From an uncultured Paracoccaceae bacterium (GTDB lineage Bacteria > Pseudomonadota > Alphaproteobacteria > Rhodobacterales > Rhodobacteraceae): a stretch of DNA of 20,816 bases. The notes beneath the pieces were generated by a model. The model searched no databases. It saw only the letters and a program-made list of their open reading frames with translations, and was not told the origin of the DNA. The position numbers and the translations under genes are program-made. This document shows, piece after piece, positions 1 through 5,775 of the stretch. Location: the NCBI GenBank assembly GCA_937952085.1, contig CALFYQ010000261.1, positions 1-20,816 of the forward strand, written 5' to 3'. Each line of letters begins with the position of its first letter. Positions within the stretch are counted from its first letter, which is position 1.

Positions 1-35
1 CGACGCGCCAATTTCGGCGTGCGTGCGGGGGCGCA

Positions 36-512
36 ATGCGGAGCGGGATCGGGGCGCGGCGGCTGGCGGCGGGCGCGAGCCTGGCATGCCTCATATTGGG
101 GTTGCCCGCGAAGGCTGCGGAACTGGAGGCGGTGAACCCGCCCGAATTGCGAAGGTCTCCGTTCTATTCCCATGCCGTCGTCGCGCCGGGCGGTGCCCGC
201 ACCGTCTACGTCGCCGGGCAGATCGGCTTCGACGGCGCGGGGCGGCTTGCGCCCGACTATGAGGGGCAGGTGCGGCAGGCCTTCGCCAACCTTGCCGCCG
301 TGCTCGCCGCGGCAGGAGCGCGGCCTGAGCACGTCGCGAAGATCACCGTGCTGATCGTGGACCATGACGAGACGAAACTCGGGCCGCTGGCGGACGCGTC
401 GAAGGCGCTCTTCGGCGATCATCTGCCGGCGAGCACGCTCATTCCGGTTCCGCGGCTCGCGCTCGATGGGCTGCTCTTCGAGATCGCCGCGATCGCCGCG
501 ATCCCGGACTAG
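36..512 (+). CDS. Secreted RidA/YjgF/UK114-family protein
   Basis: The 158-residue protein has a signal peptide (basic start, hydrophobic residues about 10-24, cleavage near AKA-AEL) followed by a complete RidA-like fold from about residue 32. The conserved core shows YVAGQIGFD at 58-66, the QVRQAFANLAAVL helix at 78-90 and the C-terminal segment PASTLIPVPRLALDG at 131-145. RidA enzymes hydrolyse reactive enamine/imine intermediates from PLP enzymes. The Arg that E. coli RidA uses (Arg105, in PARSC) aligns with Ser133 here, although the Glu120 equivalent (Glu149) is kept, so classical imine deaminase activity is doubtful. Export to the periplasm is also atypical, since most RidA proteins are cytoplasmic. 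A GGGGG stretch lies just before the ATG. Family assignment is firm; the function is not known. Confidence 0.85.
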   Translation: MRSGIGARRLAAGASLACLILGLPAKAAELEAVNPPELRRSPFYSHAVVAPGGARTVYVAGQIGFDGAGRLAPDYEGQVRQAFANLAAVLAAAGARPEHVAKITVLIVDHDETKLGPLADASKALFGDHLPASTLIPVPRLALDGLLFEIAAIAAIPD

Positions 513-517
513 CGGTC

Positions 518-748
518 TCAGGCGATGATATCGGGGGTCAGCCGGTCTTCGACCCGCGCGATCTCGTCGCGCAGCGCCAGTTTTTCCTTCTTCAGGCGGC
601 GCAGATTGAGCGAGTTCCGCCCCATCATCGTGCCTTCCAGCGTGGCGATCGCCTCGTCGAGGCTGCGATGCCGCTGCCGAAGCTCACCGAGCTTCAGGCG
701 CAGCACCTCCTCCTCGTCCATCAGGTTCGGCGGCGTCATGTCCTTCAT
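518..748 (-). CDS. DUF465/YdcH-like small coiled-coil protein
   Basis: A 76-residue charged helical protein. After a short tail (MKDMTPPNLMDEEE) come the features of the DUF465 (YdcH) family: LRQRHRSLDEAIATLE at about 23-38, then an LRRLKKEKLALRDEIARVED coiled-coil segment at 49-68. The family is widespread in Proteobacteria and has no established biochemical role. The start at 748 is chosen because the longer open frame upstream reads back across the oppositely oriented peptidase gene. An internal ATG at 739 is a possible alternative. It diverges from the S49 peptidase, and the 73-bp spacer holds a TAGATA/TATCTA hexamer readable on both strands. Confidence 0.85.
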   Translation of the reverse strand: MKDMTPPNLMDEEEVLRLKLGELRQRHRSLDEAIATLEGTMMGRNSLNLRRLKKEKLALRDEIARVEDRLTPDIIA

Positions 749-785
749 GGGTGTCTGCGCGACCTCTCCGGGCCTTTCGCCGCGG

Positions 786-814
786 TTGTCCCGAACCCGC
801 GGCGCGACTAGATA
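786..814 (+). promoter_or_regulatory. Candidate promoter, leaderless S49 peptidase mRNA
   Basis: A TTGTCC hexamer at 786-791 and TAGATA at 809-814 are separated by 17 bp. The expected transcription start, about 7 bp past the -10, falls on or next to the A of the peptidase ATG at 822. The bases before the ATG (TAGCCCGCC) contain no Shine-Dalgarno, which fits a leaderless transcript. TAGATA reads TATCTA on the minus strand and could also serve the divergent DUF465 gene. Confidence 0.4.
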
Positions 815-821
815 GCCCGCC

Positions 822-1649
822 ATGTTGAACGCGCTCGGCGACGGATTCGCAAGCCTCTTGAAGCCGCCGCCCGTGGTGAGCGTGCTGCGCCTCAATGGCG
901 CCATCGGCGCGGCCGGGTTCGGCCGGGGCCTGACGGACGAGGCGCTGGCTCCTCTGGTGGAGCGCGCTTTCGGCGCGAAACGGCTCGCCGCCGTCGCGCT
1001 TTCGATCAACTCGCCGGGCGGCTCGCCGACGCAGAGCGCGCTGATCGCCGCCCGGATCCGCCGCAAGGCGGAGGAGAAGAAGGTCCCCGTCTACGCCTTC
1101 TGCGAGGATGTGGCGGCCTCTGGTGGCTATTGGCTCGCGACGGCGGGGGACGAGATCTTCGCCGACGACAACTCGATCCTCGGCTCGATCGGCGTGATCT
1201 ACGCCGGCTTCGGGTTTCACGCCCTGCTCGAACGGCAGGGGGTGGAGCGGCGGGTCCACACCGCCGGCCGGTCGAAATCCATGCTCGATCCGTTCAGGCC
1301 CGAGAAGGAGGAGGACGTGGCGCGCATCCTCCGTCTCCAGGGAATCATCCATGACAACTTCATCGCCCAGGTGAAGGGCCGCCGCGGCGCCAAACTCGCC
1401 GAGGGCGCGGACCTTTTCACCGGCGAGATCTGGGTCGGCCGCGAGGCGATCGATCTCGGCCTGATCGACGGGATCGGGCATCTCGTCCCGACCATGAAGG
1501 CCCGGTTCGGCGACAAGACGCGCTTCAACGTGGTGACGCCGAAGCGGAGCCTCTTCCGCCGGCTCGGCGGCGCGAGCGTCGAGGATGCGGTCGGCGCGGC
1601 GGGCGCGATGCTGGAGGAGCGGGCGCTCTTCGCCCGCTACGGGCTCTGA
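822..1649 (+). CDS. S49 family serine peptidase (SppA/SohB-like)
   Basis: A 275-residue S49 (signal peptide peptidase A-type) protease of the short, single-domain class. Core motifs in order are INSPGGSP (62-69), the nucleophile motif VAASGGYWLA with Ser100, the GSIGVIY strand (121-127) and the general base Lys152 in AGRSKSMLDPF. The Ser-Lys dyad is complete. These enzymes degrade residual signal peptides and membrane-protein fragments. No clear N-terminal transmembrane segment is seen, so it is either cytosolic/peripheral or associated through its amphipathic start (MLNALGDGFASLL). The stop codon overlaps the presumed CTG start of the next small membrane-protein gene, suggesting translational coupling. 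Confidence 0.92.
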   Translation: MLNALGDGFASLLKPPPVVSVLRLNGAIGAAGFGRGLTDEALAPLVERAFGAKRLAAVALSINSPGGSPTQSALIAARIRRKAEEKKVPVYAFCEDVAASGGYWLATAGDEIFADDNSILGSIGVIYAGFGFHALLERQGVERRVHTAGRSKSMLDPFRPEKEEDVARILRLQGIIHDNFIAQVKGRRGAKLAEGADLFTGEIWVGREAIDLGLIDGIGHLVPTMKARFGDKTRFNVVTPKRSLFRRLGGASVEDAVGAAGAMLEERALFARYGL

Positions 1650-1870
1650 GCATCCTCACCAAGCTGGCGATCTTTCTCGGCGTCGTCGCCGGGGTCTTCA
1701 TCGTCGCGCGCCTCGGCGCCGCCTCCGCCGCGAAGGCGGCGAAACGGCAGGAGCCGAAGCGGCGGCGAAAGGTGGCCGCGGCGCCGCGGACCGAGGATCT
1801 GCTCGAATGCCCGCGCTGCGGCGCATGGCGGGCGGAGAACGAGCCCTGCGATTGCGCCGCGAAGGCGTGA
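1646..1870 (+). CDS. Small membrane protein with Cys-pair (zinc-ribbon-like) tail, CTG start
   Basis: An open frame of 74 codons lies in the gap between the peptidase and the SDR gene. It encodes one hydrophobic segment (LAIFLGVVAGVFIVARLG, about residues 7-24), a basic linker (AAKRQEPKRRRKV) and a C-terminal ECPRCGAWRAENEPCDC motif with four cysteines in a CxxC...CxC pattern, which suggests metal binding. No ATG, GTG or TTG lies in frame before the hydrophobic segment. The best start is the CTG at 1646-1648, overlapping the peptidase TGA as CTGA. Small membrane proteins with a similar cysteine tail are, from memory, found in related bacteria; function is unknown. The start codon is inferred, but the protein composition looks like real coding sequence. 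Confidence 0.6.
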   Translation: MSILTKLAIFLGVVAGVFIVARLGAASAAKAAKRQEPKRRRKVAAAPRTEDLLECPRCGAWRAENEPCDCAAKA

Positions 1871-1894
1871 CGCCCGCCGCGCGCGCTCTATCTT
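1867..1894 (+). promoter_or_regulatory. Candidate promoter of the SDR gene
   Basis: GTGACG at 1867-1872 and TATCTT at 1889-1894 are separated by 16 bp. A start near 1901 gives a leader of about 20 nt containing purine-rich GGAGCG and AGGGGGA. The -10 hexamer is of the same TATCTY type seen before several other genes here. Confidence 0.35.
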
Positions 1895-1919
1895 CTCACC
1901 GGAGCGACAGGGGGAATCC

Positions 1920-2705
1920 ATGGAGCCCGGCGCGGCGCTGGTGACGGGGGGCGCGAAACGGCTCGGCCGCGCGATGGCGCGGGCGCTGGCCGAGGACGGC
2001 TGGGATGTCGCCGTCTCCTATCTCGGCTCCGAGGCGGAGGCCGAGGCCGAGGCGGCGGAGTTCCGCGCGCTCGGCCGCAAGGCGGCGGCGCTCGGAGCCG
2101 ACCTGACGCGGGAGGCGGAGACCGACGCGCTCCTCCCCGCCGCGGCGGCGGCGCTCGGCCGGCCGCTGACGCTTCTCGTCAACAACGCCTCGATCTTCGA
2201 ATACGACGATTTCGACAGCGCGACGCGCACGAGTTGGGACCGCGCGGTGGAAAGCAACCTCCGCGCCGCGGTGCGGCTGACGCAGCTTTTCGCGGCGCAG
2301 GCGCCGAAAGGGCTCAGGGACGCGGCGGGCGAGCCCGTCGCCGGCGCCGTCGTCGTCAACATGATCGACCAGCGGGTGCTGAAGCCGACGCCCAAGTTCC
2401 TCTCCTACGGCGTCGCCAAGGCCGGGCTCTGGGCCTTCACCCGGATGGCGGCGCAGGGCCTCGCGCCGGACGTGCGGGTACTGGGGATCGGGCCGGGCCC
2501 GACGCTCCGCGGCGCCCGGCAGTCCGAGGCGCATTTCGCCGGGCAGCGGGCCGCGGTGCCGCTCGGCCGCGGGTCGGACCCGTCGGAGGTGGTCGCGGCG
2601 CTGCGGTTCATCCTCGCGGTCCCGTCCCTCACCGGGCAGATGATCGCGCTCGACGGCGGCCAGCATCTCGCCTGGATGACGCCCGATGTCCTTGGCGTCG
2701 AGTGA
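1920..2705 (+). CDS. SDR oxidoreductase, FolM/pteridine reductase-like
   Basis: A 261-residue short-chain dehydrogenase/reductase. The cofactor site is TGGAKRLGRA at 9-18; the Lys/Arg after the glycines is typical of NADPH-preferring pteridine reductases. NNAS follows at 88-91. The usual SDR catalytic Ser is replaced by Asp150 (VNMID), placed 13 residues before Tyr163 of the YxxxK motif (SYGVAKAG, Lys167). Trypanosomatid PTR1 has the same Asp/Tyr/Lys set with the same 13-residue spacing. The C-terminal stretch TGQMIALDGGQHLAW is also characteristic. The likely reaction is NADPH reduction of dihydropteridine/dihydrofolate substrates, or a dihydromonapterin reductase role. No folate gene lies next to it, so the substrate is inferred. 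Confidence 0.85.
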   Translation: MEPGAALVTGGAKRLGRAMARALAEDGWDVAVSYLGSEAEAEAEAAEFRALGRKAAALGADLTREAETDALLPAAAAALGRPLTLLVNNASIFEYDDFDSATRTSWDRAVESNLRAAVRLTQLFAAQAPKGLRDAAGEPVAGAVVVNMIDQRVLKPTPKFLSYGVAKAGLWAFTRMAAQGLAPDVRVLGIGPGPTLRGARQSEAHFAGQRAAVPLGRGSDPSEVVAALRFILAVPSLTGQMIALDGGQHLAWMTPDVLGVE

Positions 2706-2730
2706 CTTGCCCGGCGCTCCTGAAGCGGGC

Positions 2731-2768
2731 CCCGAAGGGTGTTTCGGGCTGGACTCGGCCCGGCTTTT
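2731..2768 (+). terminator. Terminator-like hairpins after the SDR gene
   Basis: CCCGAA (2731-2736) can pair with TTCGGG (2743-2748) around a 6-nt loop. An overlapping alternative stem pairs CGGGC (2745-2749) with GCCCG (2758-2762) and is followed by GCTTTT. The alternatives are mutually exclusive; the second plus its T-run resembles an intrinsic terminator about 40 bp after the SDR stop. Confidence 0.45.
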
Positions 2769-2953
2769 CCACCTTGGCGACGCAGGGCCACGATTCGTCC
2801 CAAATGCCCTTGCGGCGCCGTTCCCGAAAAATCCGCATCGCTGAAGATTGAGCGAAATCAAAAGGTTGCGGACGGCGCCAAAAATTTGGGCAAGATTGGG
2901 AGGCCGTTACGATTCCTTCATAAATTCGTTTCGCCGCAAATTCGCCTACAGAG

Positions 2954-2962
2954 TTATCCACA
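2954..2962 (+). promoter_or_regulatory. Perfect DnaA-box 9-mer
   Basis: TTATCCACA matches the DnaA consensus TTWTNCACA exactly. It forms part of an inverted repeat whose other arm is GTGGA at 2969-2973. A single 9-mer can occur by chance, so DnaA-dependent control of uvrC is only a possibility. Confidence 0.4.
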
Positions 2963-3099
2963 GATTCCGTGGACAGGAATCCGGTTGATCGGGGGGGGGA
3001 ATTGGGGCAGCCGGCGCGGCCGGGGGATTCGCCAATAGCGGGCGCGCCAAGCGCGGCTGCGACCTTGACGATGCGGAGCCGGCGCCGCCAGAAGACGCC

Positions 3100-5004
3100 A
3101 TGAGCGACAGGTCCGATCCCGAGCGCGCGCCGGCCGCCTTCGAGGAGGAAGCGGGCGGCGCCGCGCGGGGCGCCGAGGCGATCCGCGCCTATCTCCCCCG
3201 CCTCCCGGCGAAGCCCGGCGTCTACCGGATGCTAGGCGAGAAGGGCGAGGTGCTCTATGTCGGCAAGGCCCGCTCGCTGAAGGCGCGGGTGACGAGCTAT
3301 GCGCGCCCCTTCGGACACTCGCCGCGGATCCAGCGGATGATCTCCGCCACCCGTTCGATGATGTTCGTGACGGTGCCGACCGAGACCGAGGCGCTCCTCC
3401 TCGAAGCGAACCTCATCAAGCAGCTGAAACCGCGCTACAACGTCATCCTGCGGGACGACAAGAGCTTCCCGCACATCCTCGTCGCGCAGGACCACGCCTT
3501 CCCGGCGATCCTTAAGCATCGTGGCGCGCGGGTGAGGAAGGGCCGCTATTTCGGCCCCTTCGCCTCGGCCGGCGCGGTGAACCGGACGCTGAACCAGCTG
3601 CAGAAGGCGTTCCTTCTCCGCACCTGCTCCGACAGCGTGTTCGAGAGCCGGACGCGGCCCTGCCTGCTCCACCAGATCAAGCGCTGCTCGGCCCCCTGCA
3701 CCGGGCTGATCGACGAGGCGGGCTACGGCGCGCTGGTGGACGACGCGACGCGGTTTCTCGAAGGCCGCTCCACCAAGGTGCAGGAGGAGCTTGCCGGGAA
3801 GATGCGGGAGGCCTCCGCCGCGATGGAGTTCGAGCTCGCCGCCGTCTTCCGAGACCGGATCGCCGCGCTGACCCGGGTGCAGCAGAACCAGGGGATCAAT
3901 CCCGAGACGGTGGAGGAGGCCGATGTGGTGGCCGTCCACGCCGAAGGCGGGCAGGCCTGCGTGCAGGTCTTCTTCTTCCGTTCGCACCAGAACTGGGGCA
4001 ACCGCGCCTATTTCCCGCGCGCCGGCGCGCATGTCTCGGAGGAGGAGATCCTCGCCGCCTTCCTCGCGCAGTTTTACGGCGGCAAGACCCCGGCGCGGAT
4101 GGTGCTGACGAGCCATGAGCCGGAGGACGCCGACCTGATCGCCGAGGCGCTTTCGATCGCCGCCGGGCGCAAGGTGGCGCTGGCGACTCCGCAGCGGGGC
4201 GAGAAGCGGGTGCTGGTCGACCACGCCCTGCAGAACGCGCGCGAGGCGCTGGCGCGGCGGATGGCGGAGGGGGCGGCGCAGTCGAAGCTCCTCGCCGGGC
4301 TGGCGGAGGCCTTCGCGCTCGACGCGCCGCCGAAGCGGATCGAGGTCTACGACAACTCCCACATCCAGGGGACCGACGCGGTCGGCGCGATGATCGTCGC
4401 CGGCCCCGAGGGGTTCGAGAAGAAGCACTACCGGAAGTTCAACATCCGCTCGACCGAACTCGTCCCCGGCGACGATTTCGGCATGATGAAGGAGGTTTTG
4501 ACGCGCCGCTTCGCCCGCCTCCTGAAAGAGGACCCGGACCGGGAGAAGGGCGACTGGCCGGACCTTCTCCTGATCGACGGCGGCGCCGGGCAGATCTCCG
4601 CCGCCGCCGAGGTGCTGGCCGAGCTTGGCGCGGAGGACGTGCCGCTGGTCGGCGTCGCCAAGGGCTTCGACCGGGACGCCGGCAAGGAAGAGTTCCACCG
4701 CCCCGGTGAGCGGCCCTTCGCGCTCCCGTATCGGAGCCCCGTCCTCTATTTCGTGCAGCGGCTCCGCGACGAAGCGCACCGCTTCGCCATCGGCGCGCAC
4801 CGCGCGAAACGGGCGCAGGCGATCGGGCGCACGCCGCTCGACGAGGCGCCGGGCGTCGGCCCGGCCCGGAAGCGTGCGCTCCTGGCCCATTTCGGCTCGG
4901 CGAAGGCAGTGGCGCGGGCCGGGGTGGAGGATCTGATGAAGGTCGAGGGCATCTCGAAGAAGATGGCCGAGACGCTCCACGCCTTCCTAAACGGAGACGG
5001 CTGA
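3100..5004 (+). CDS. uvrC: Excinuclease ABC subunit C
   Basis: UvrC makes both incisions flanking DNA lesions in UvrABC nucleotide excision repair. The 634-residue protein has every expected part: the GIY-YIG nuclease (about 36-115) with GVYRM and VLYVGKARSLKARV; the Cys-containing segment LLHQIKRCSAPCTG (about 188-201); a UVR motif that contacts UvrB (about 226-260, STKVQEELAGKMREA onward); the RNase H-like C-terminal nuclease with EVYDNSHIQGTDAVG and LLLIDGGAGQ; and a final helix-hairpin-helix pair (EAPGVGPARKRALLAHFG, VEGISKKMAETL). The N-terminus is about 30 residues longer than in E. coli and acidic. Length is normal for alphaproteobacteria. It is preceded by a long spacer and ends one base before the convergent decarboxylase gene. 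Confidence 0.97.
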   Translation: MSDRSDPERAPAAFEEEAGGAARGAEAIRAYLPRLPAKPGVYRMLGEKGEVLYVGKARSLKARVTSYARPFGHSPRIQRMISATRSMMFVTVPTETEALLLEANLIKQLKPRYNVILRDDKSFPHILVAQDHAFPAILKHRGARVRKGRYFGPFASAGAVNRTLNQLQKAFLLRTCSDSVFESRTRPCLLHQIKRCSAPCTGLIDEAGYGALVDDATRFLEGRSTKVQEELAGKMREASAAMEFELAAVFRDRIAALTRVQQNQGINPETVEEADVVAVHAEGGQACVQVFFFRSHQNWGNRAYFPRAGAHVSEEEILAAFLAQFYGGKTPARMVLTSHEPEDADLIAEALSIAAGRKVALATPQRGEKRVLVDHALQNAREALARRMAEGAAQSKLLAGLAEAFALDAPPKRIEVYDNSHIQGTDAVGAMIVAGPEGFEKKHYRKFNIRSTELVPGDDFGMMKEVLTRRFARLLKEDPDREKGDWPDLLLIDGGAGQISAAAEVLAELGAEDVPLVGVAKGFDRDAGKEEFHRPGERPFALPYRSPVLYFVQRLRDEAHRFAIGAHRAKRAQAIGRTPLDEAPGVGPARKRALLAHFGSAKAVARAGVEDLMKVEGISKKMAETLHAFLNGDG

Positions 5005-5005
5005 G

Positions 5006-5707
5006 TCAGGCCCCGGCCAGCAGCCGCCCCTTGCCCTCCGCCGTCGCCGGCAGCCCGGCGAGCCGCATCGCCGCCCAGGCCCCCGCCACCGCCGACGAGA
5101 CGACCGGCAGGCCGGTCTCCGCCTCCAGCGGCGCGGTGACGGCGAGGGTGCGAAGGCCGCCGCAGGAGAGGAACAGCGCGTCCGCCTCCGGCGCCGCCGC
5201 GGCGCGGCCGAGCGCGATCAGCCGGTCCTCCGTCACCCGGAAGATCTCCTCCACCGCCTCGATGTTCAGCGCCTCGAGCCGCACCACCTCGAAGCCCTCG
5301 GATTCGAGGAACGTGCGAAGCGGGCCGTTCACCCGCGGGCCGTAGGCCGCGCCCACCGCCACTTTCCGCGCCCCGAGCGCGTGGAGCGCGTCGGCGATGG
5401 CGACGCTCATCGTCGTGGCGGGAAGGCCGGTCGCGGCCTTCAGCTGCGCCACCAGCGCCCGGTTCCATTCCGCCCCGCGATAGAAGCTGAGCGAGGTGCC
5501 CATCAGCGCGATGGCCGTCGCGCCCCGTTCGGCGAGCCGGAGCGCCGCCGCCTCGATCTTGCCAGAGACCGCATCGTAGCCCTCCGGCGAGAGCCGTTCG
5601 AGCCCGAGCCCCTCGGCGATGAATCGCGTCTCCGGCCAGAGCGACGGCGCCTCGGGGGGAACCTCGGTCCCCGCCGGGGGGACGATCATGCCGATGACGG
5701 GGCCCAT
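5006..5707 (-). CDS. Arylmalonate decarboxylase-like protein (Asp/Glu racemase superfamily)
   Basis: A 233-residue protein that closely resembles bacterial arylmalonate decarboxylase (AMDase, known from Bordetella) as I recall it, from end to end. It shares IGMIVPPAG near the N-terminus, EGLGLERLSPEGYDAV (32-47), the oxyanion-hole segment LMGTSLSFYRG (68-78), an AAY at 120-122 matching AMDase Tyr126, and the catalytic Cys182 in LFLSCGGL (178-185). Gly70, Thr71 and Ser72 match AMDase Gly74, Thr75 and Ser76. Racemases and maleate isomerases of this superfamily carry a second Cys where Gly70 lies, so this one fits a cofactor-free decarboxylase. The start is fixed by AAGGAGG five bases before the ATG; the longer frame overlaps the divergent dehydratase. 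The natural substrate is unknown. A related malonate decarboxylase or isomerase role is possible. Confidence 0.82.
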   Translation of the reverse strand: MGPVIGMIVPPAGTEVPPEAPSLWPETRFIAEGLGLERLSPEGYDAVSGKIEAAALRLAERGATAIALMGTSLSFYRGAEWNRALVAQLKAATGLPATTMSVAIADALHALGARKVAVGAAYGPRVNGPLRTFLESEGFEVVRLEALNIEAVEEIFRVTEDRLIALGRAAAAPEADALFLSCGGLRTLAVTAPLEAETGLPVVSSAVAGAWAAMRLAGLPATAEGKGRLLAGA

Positions 5708-5775
5708 GCTTCCCTCCTTGCGCAGCCTGCTCATGCCGCTAGCGTGCGCGCGAAGCAACCGGGAGGGAAGCATGG
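5704..5775. repeat. 14-bp perfect inverted repeat spanning two divergent RBS/start sites
   Basis: CCATGCTTCCCTCC (5704-5717) is the exact reverse complement of GGAGGGAAGCATGG (5762-5775). Each arm comprises the Shine-Dalgarno, spacer and first four coding bases of one divergent gene (decarboxylase leftward, dehydratase rightward), so both genes have identical translation-initiation sequences. The intervening 44 bp must carry both promoters. Confidence 0.8.
5718..5758. promoter_or_regulatory. Candidate overlapping divergent promoters
   Basis: On the plus strand TTGCGC (5718-5723) and TAGCGT (5740-5745) are 16 bp apart and point toward the dehydratase. On the minus strand TTGCTT (5758-5753) and CATGAG (5735-5730) are 17 bp apart and point toward the decarboxylase. 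The two pairs overlap, so the genes could compete for polymerase or share an operator. TAGCGT recurs before the gene at 15351. Matches are weak by E. coli standards. Confidence 0.3.

Larger units (their letters stand above)
2706..3099. other. 394-bp intergenic region before uvrC with DnaA box and inverted repeats
   Basis: No credible gene is seen. The stretch from about 2840 to 2990 is clearly richer in A+T than the flanks. It contains a perfect DnaA-box 9-mer TTATCCACA (2954-2962), a one-mismatch copy TTTTCCACC (2765-2773), nested inverted repeats TCCAC/GTGGA (2957-2961 and 2969-2973) and GATTCC/GGAATC (2963-2968 and 2976-2981), and a run of nine G (2991-2999). It probably carries the uvrC promoter, but no convincing -35/-10 pair could be fixed. 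Confidence 0.5.

Noticed and set aside
1585..1944. Plus-strand frame of 119 codons between the peptidase and SDR genes
   Set aside because: Arg-rich product crossing the peptidase end and SDR start; the alternative frame at 1646 gives a sensible membrane protein instead.
2706..3099. Chromosomal replication origin
   Set aside because: Only one perfect and one near-match DnaA box, and no dnaA, hemE, parA or similar neighbour. Kept as an isolated DnaA-box observation.
3232..4980. Open frame of 582 codons antisense to uvrC
   Set aside because: uvrC is unambiguous on the plus strand; the antisense product is Arg/His/Leu-rich with no domain.
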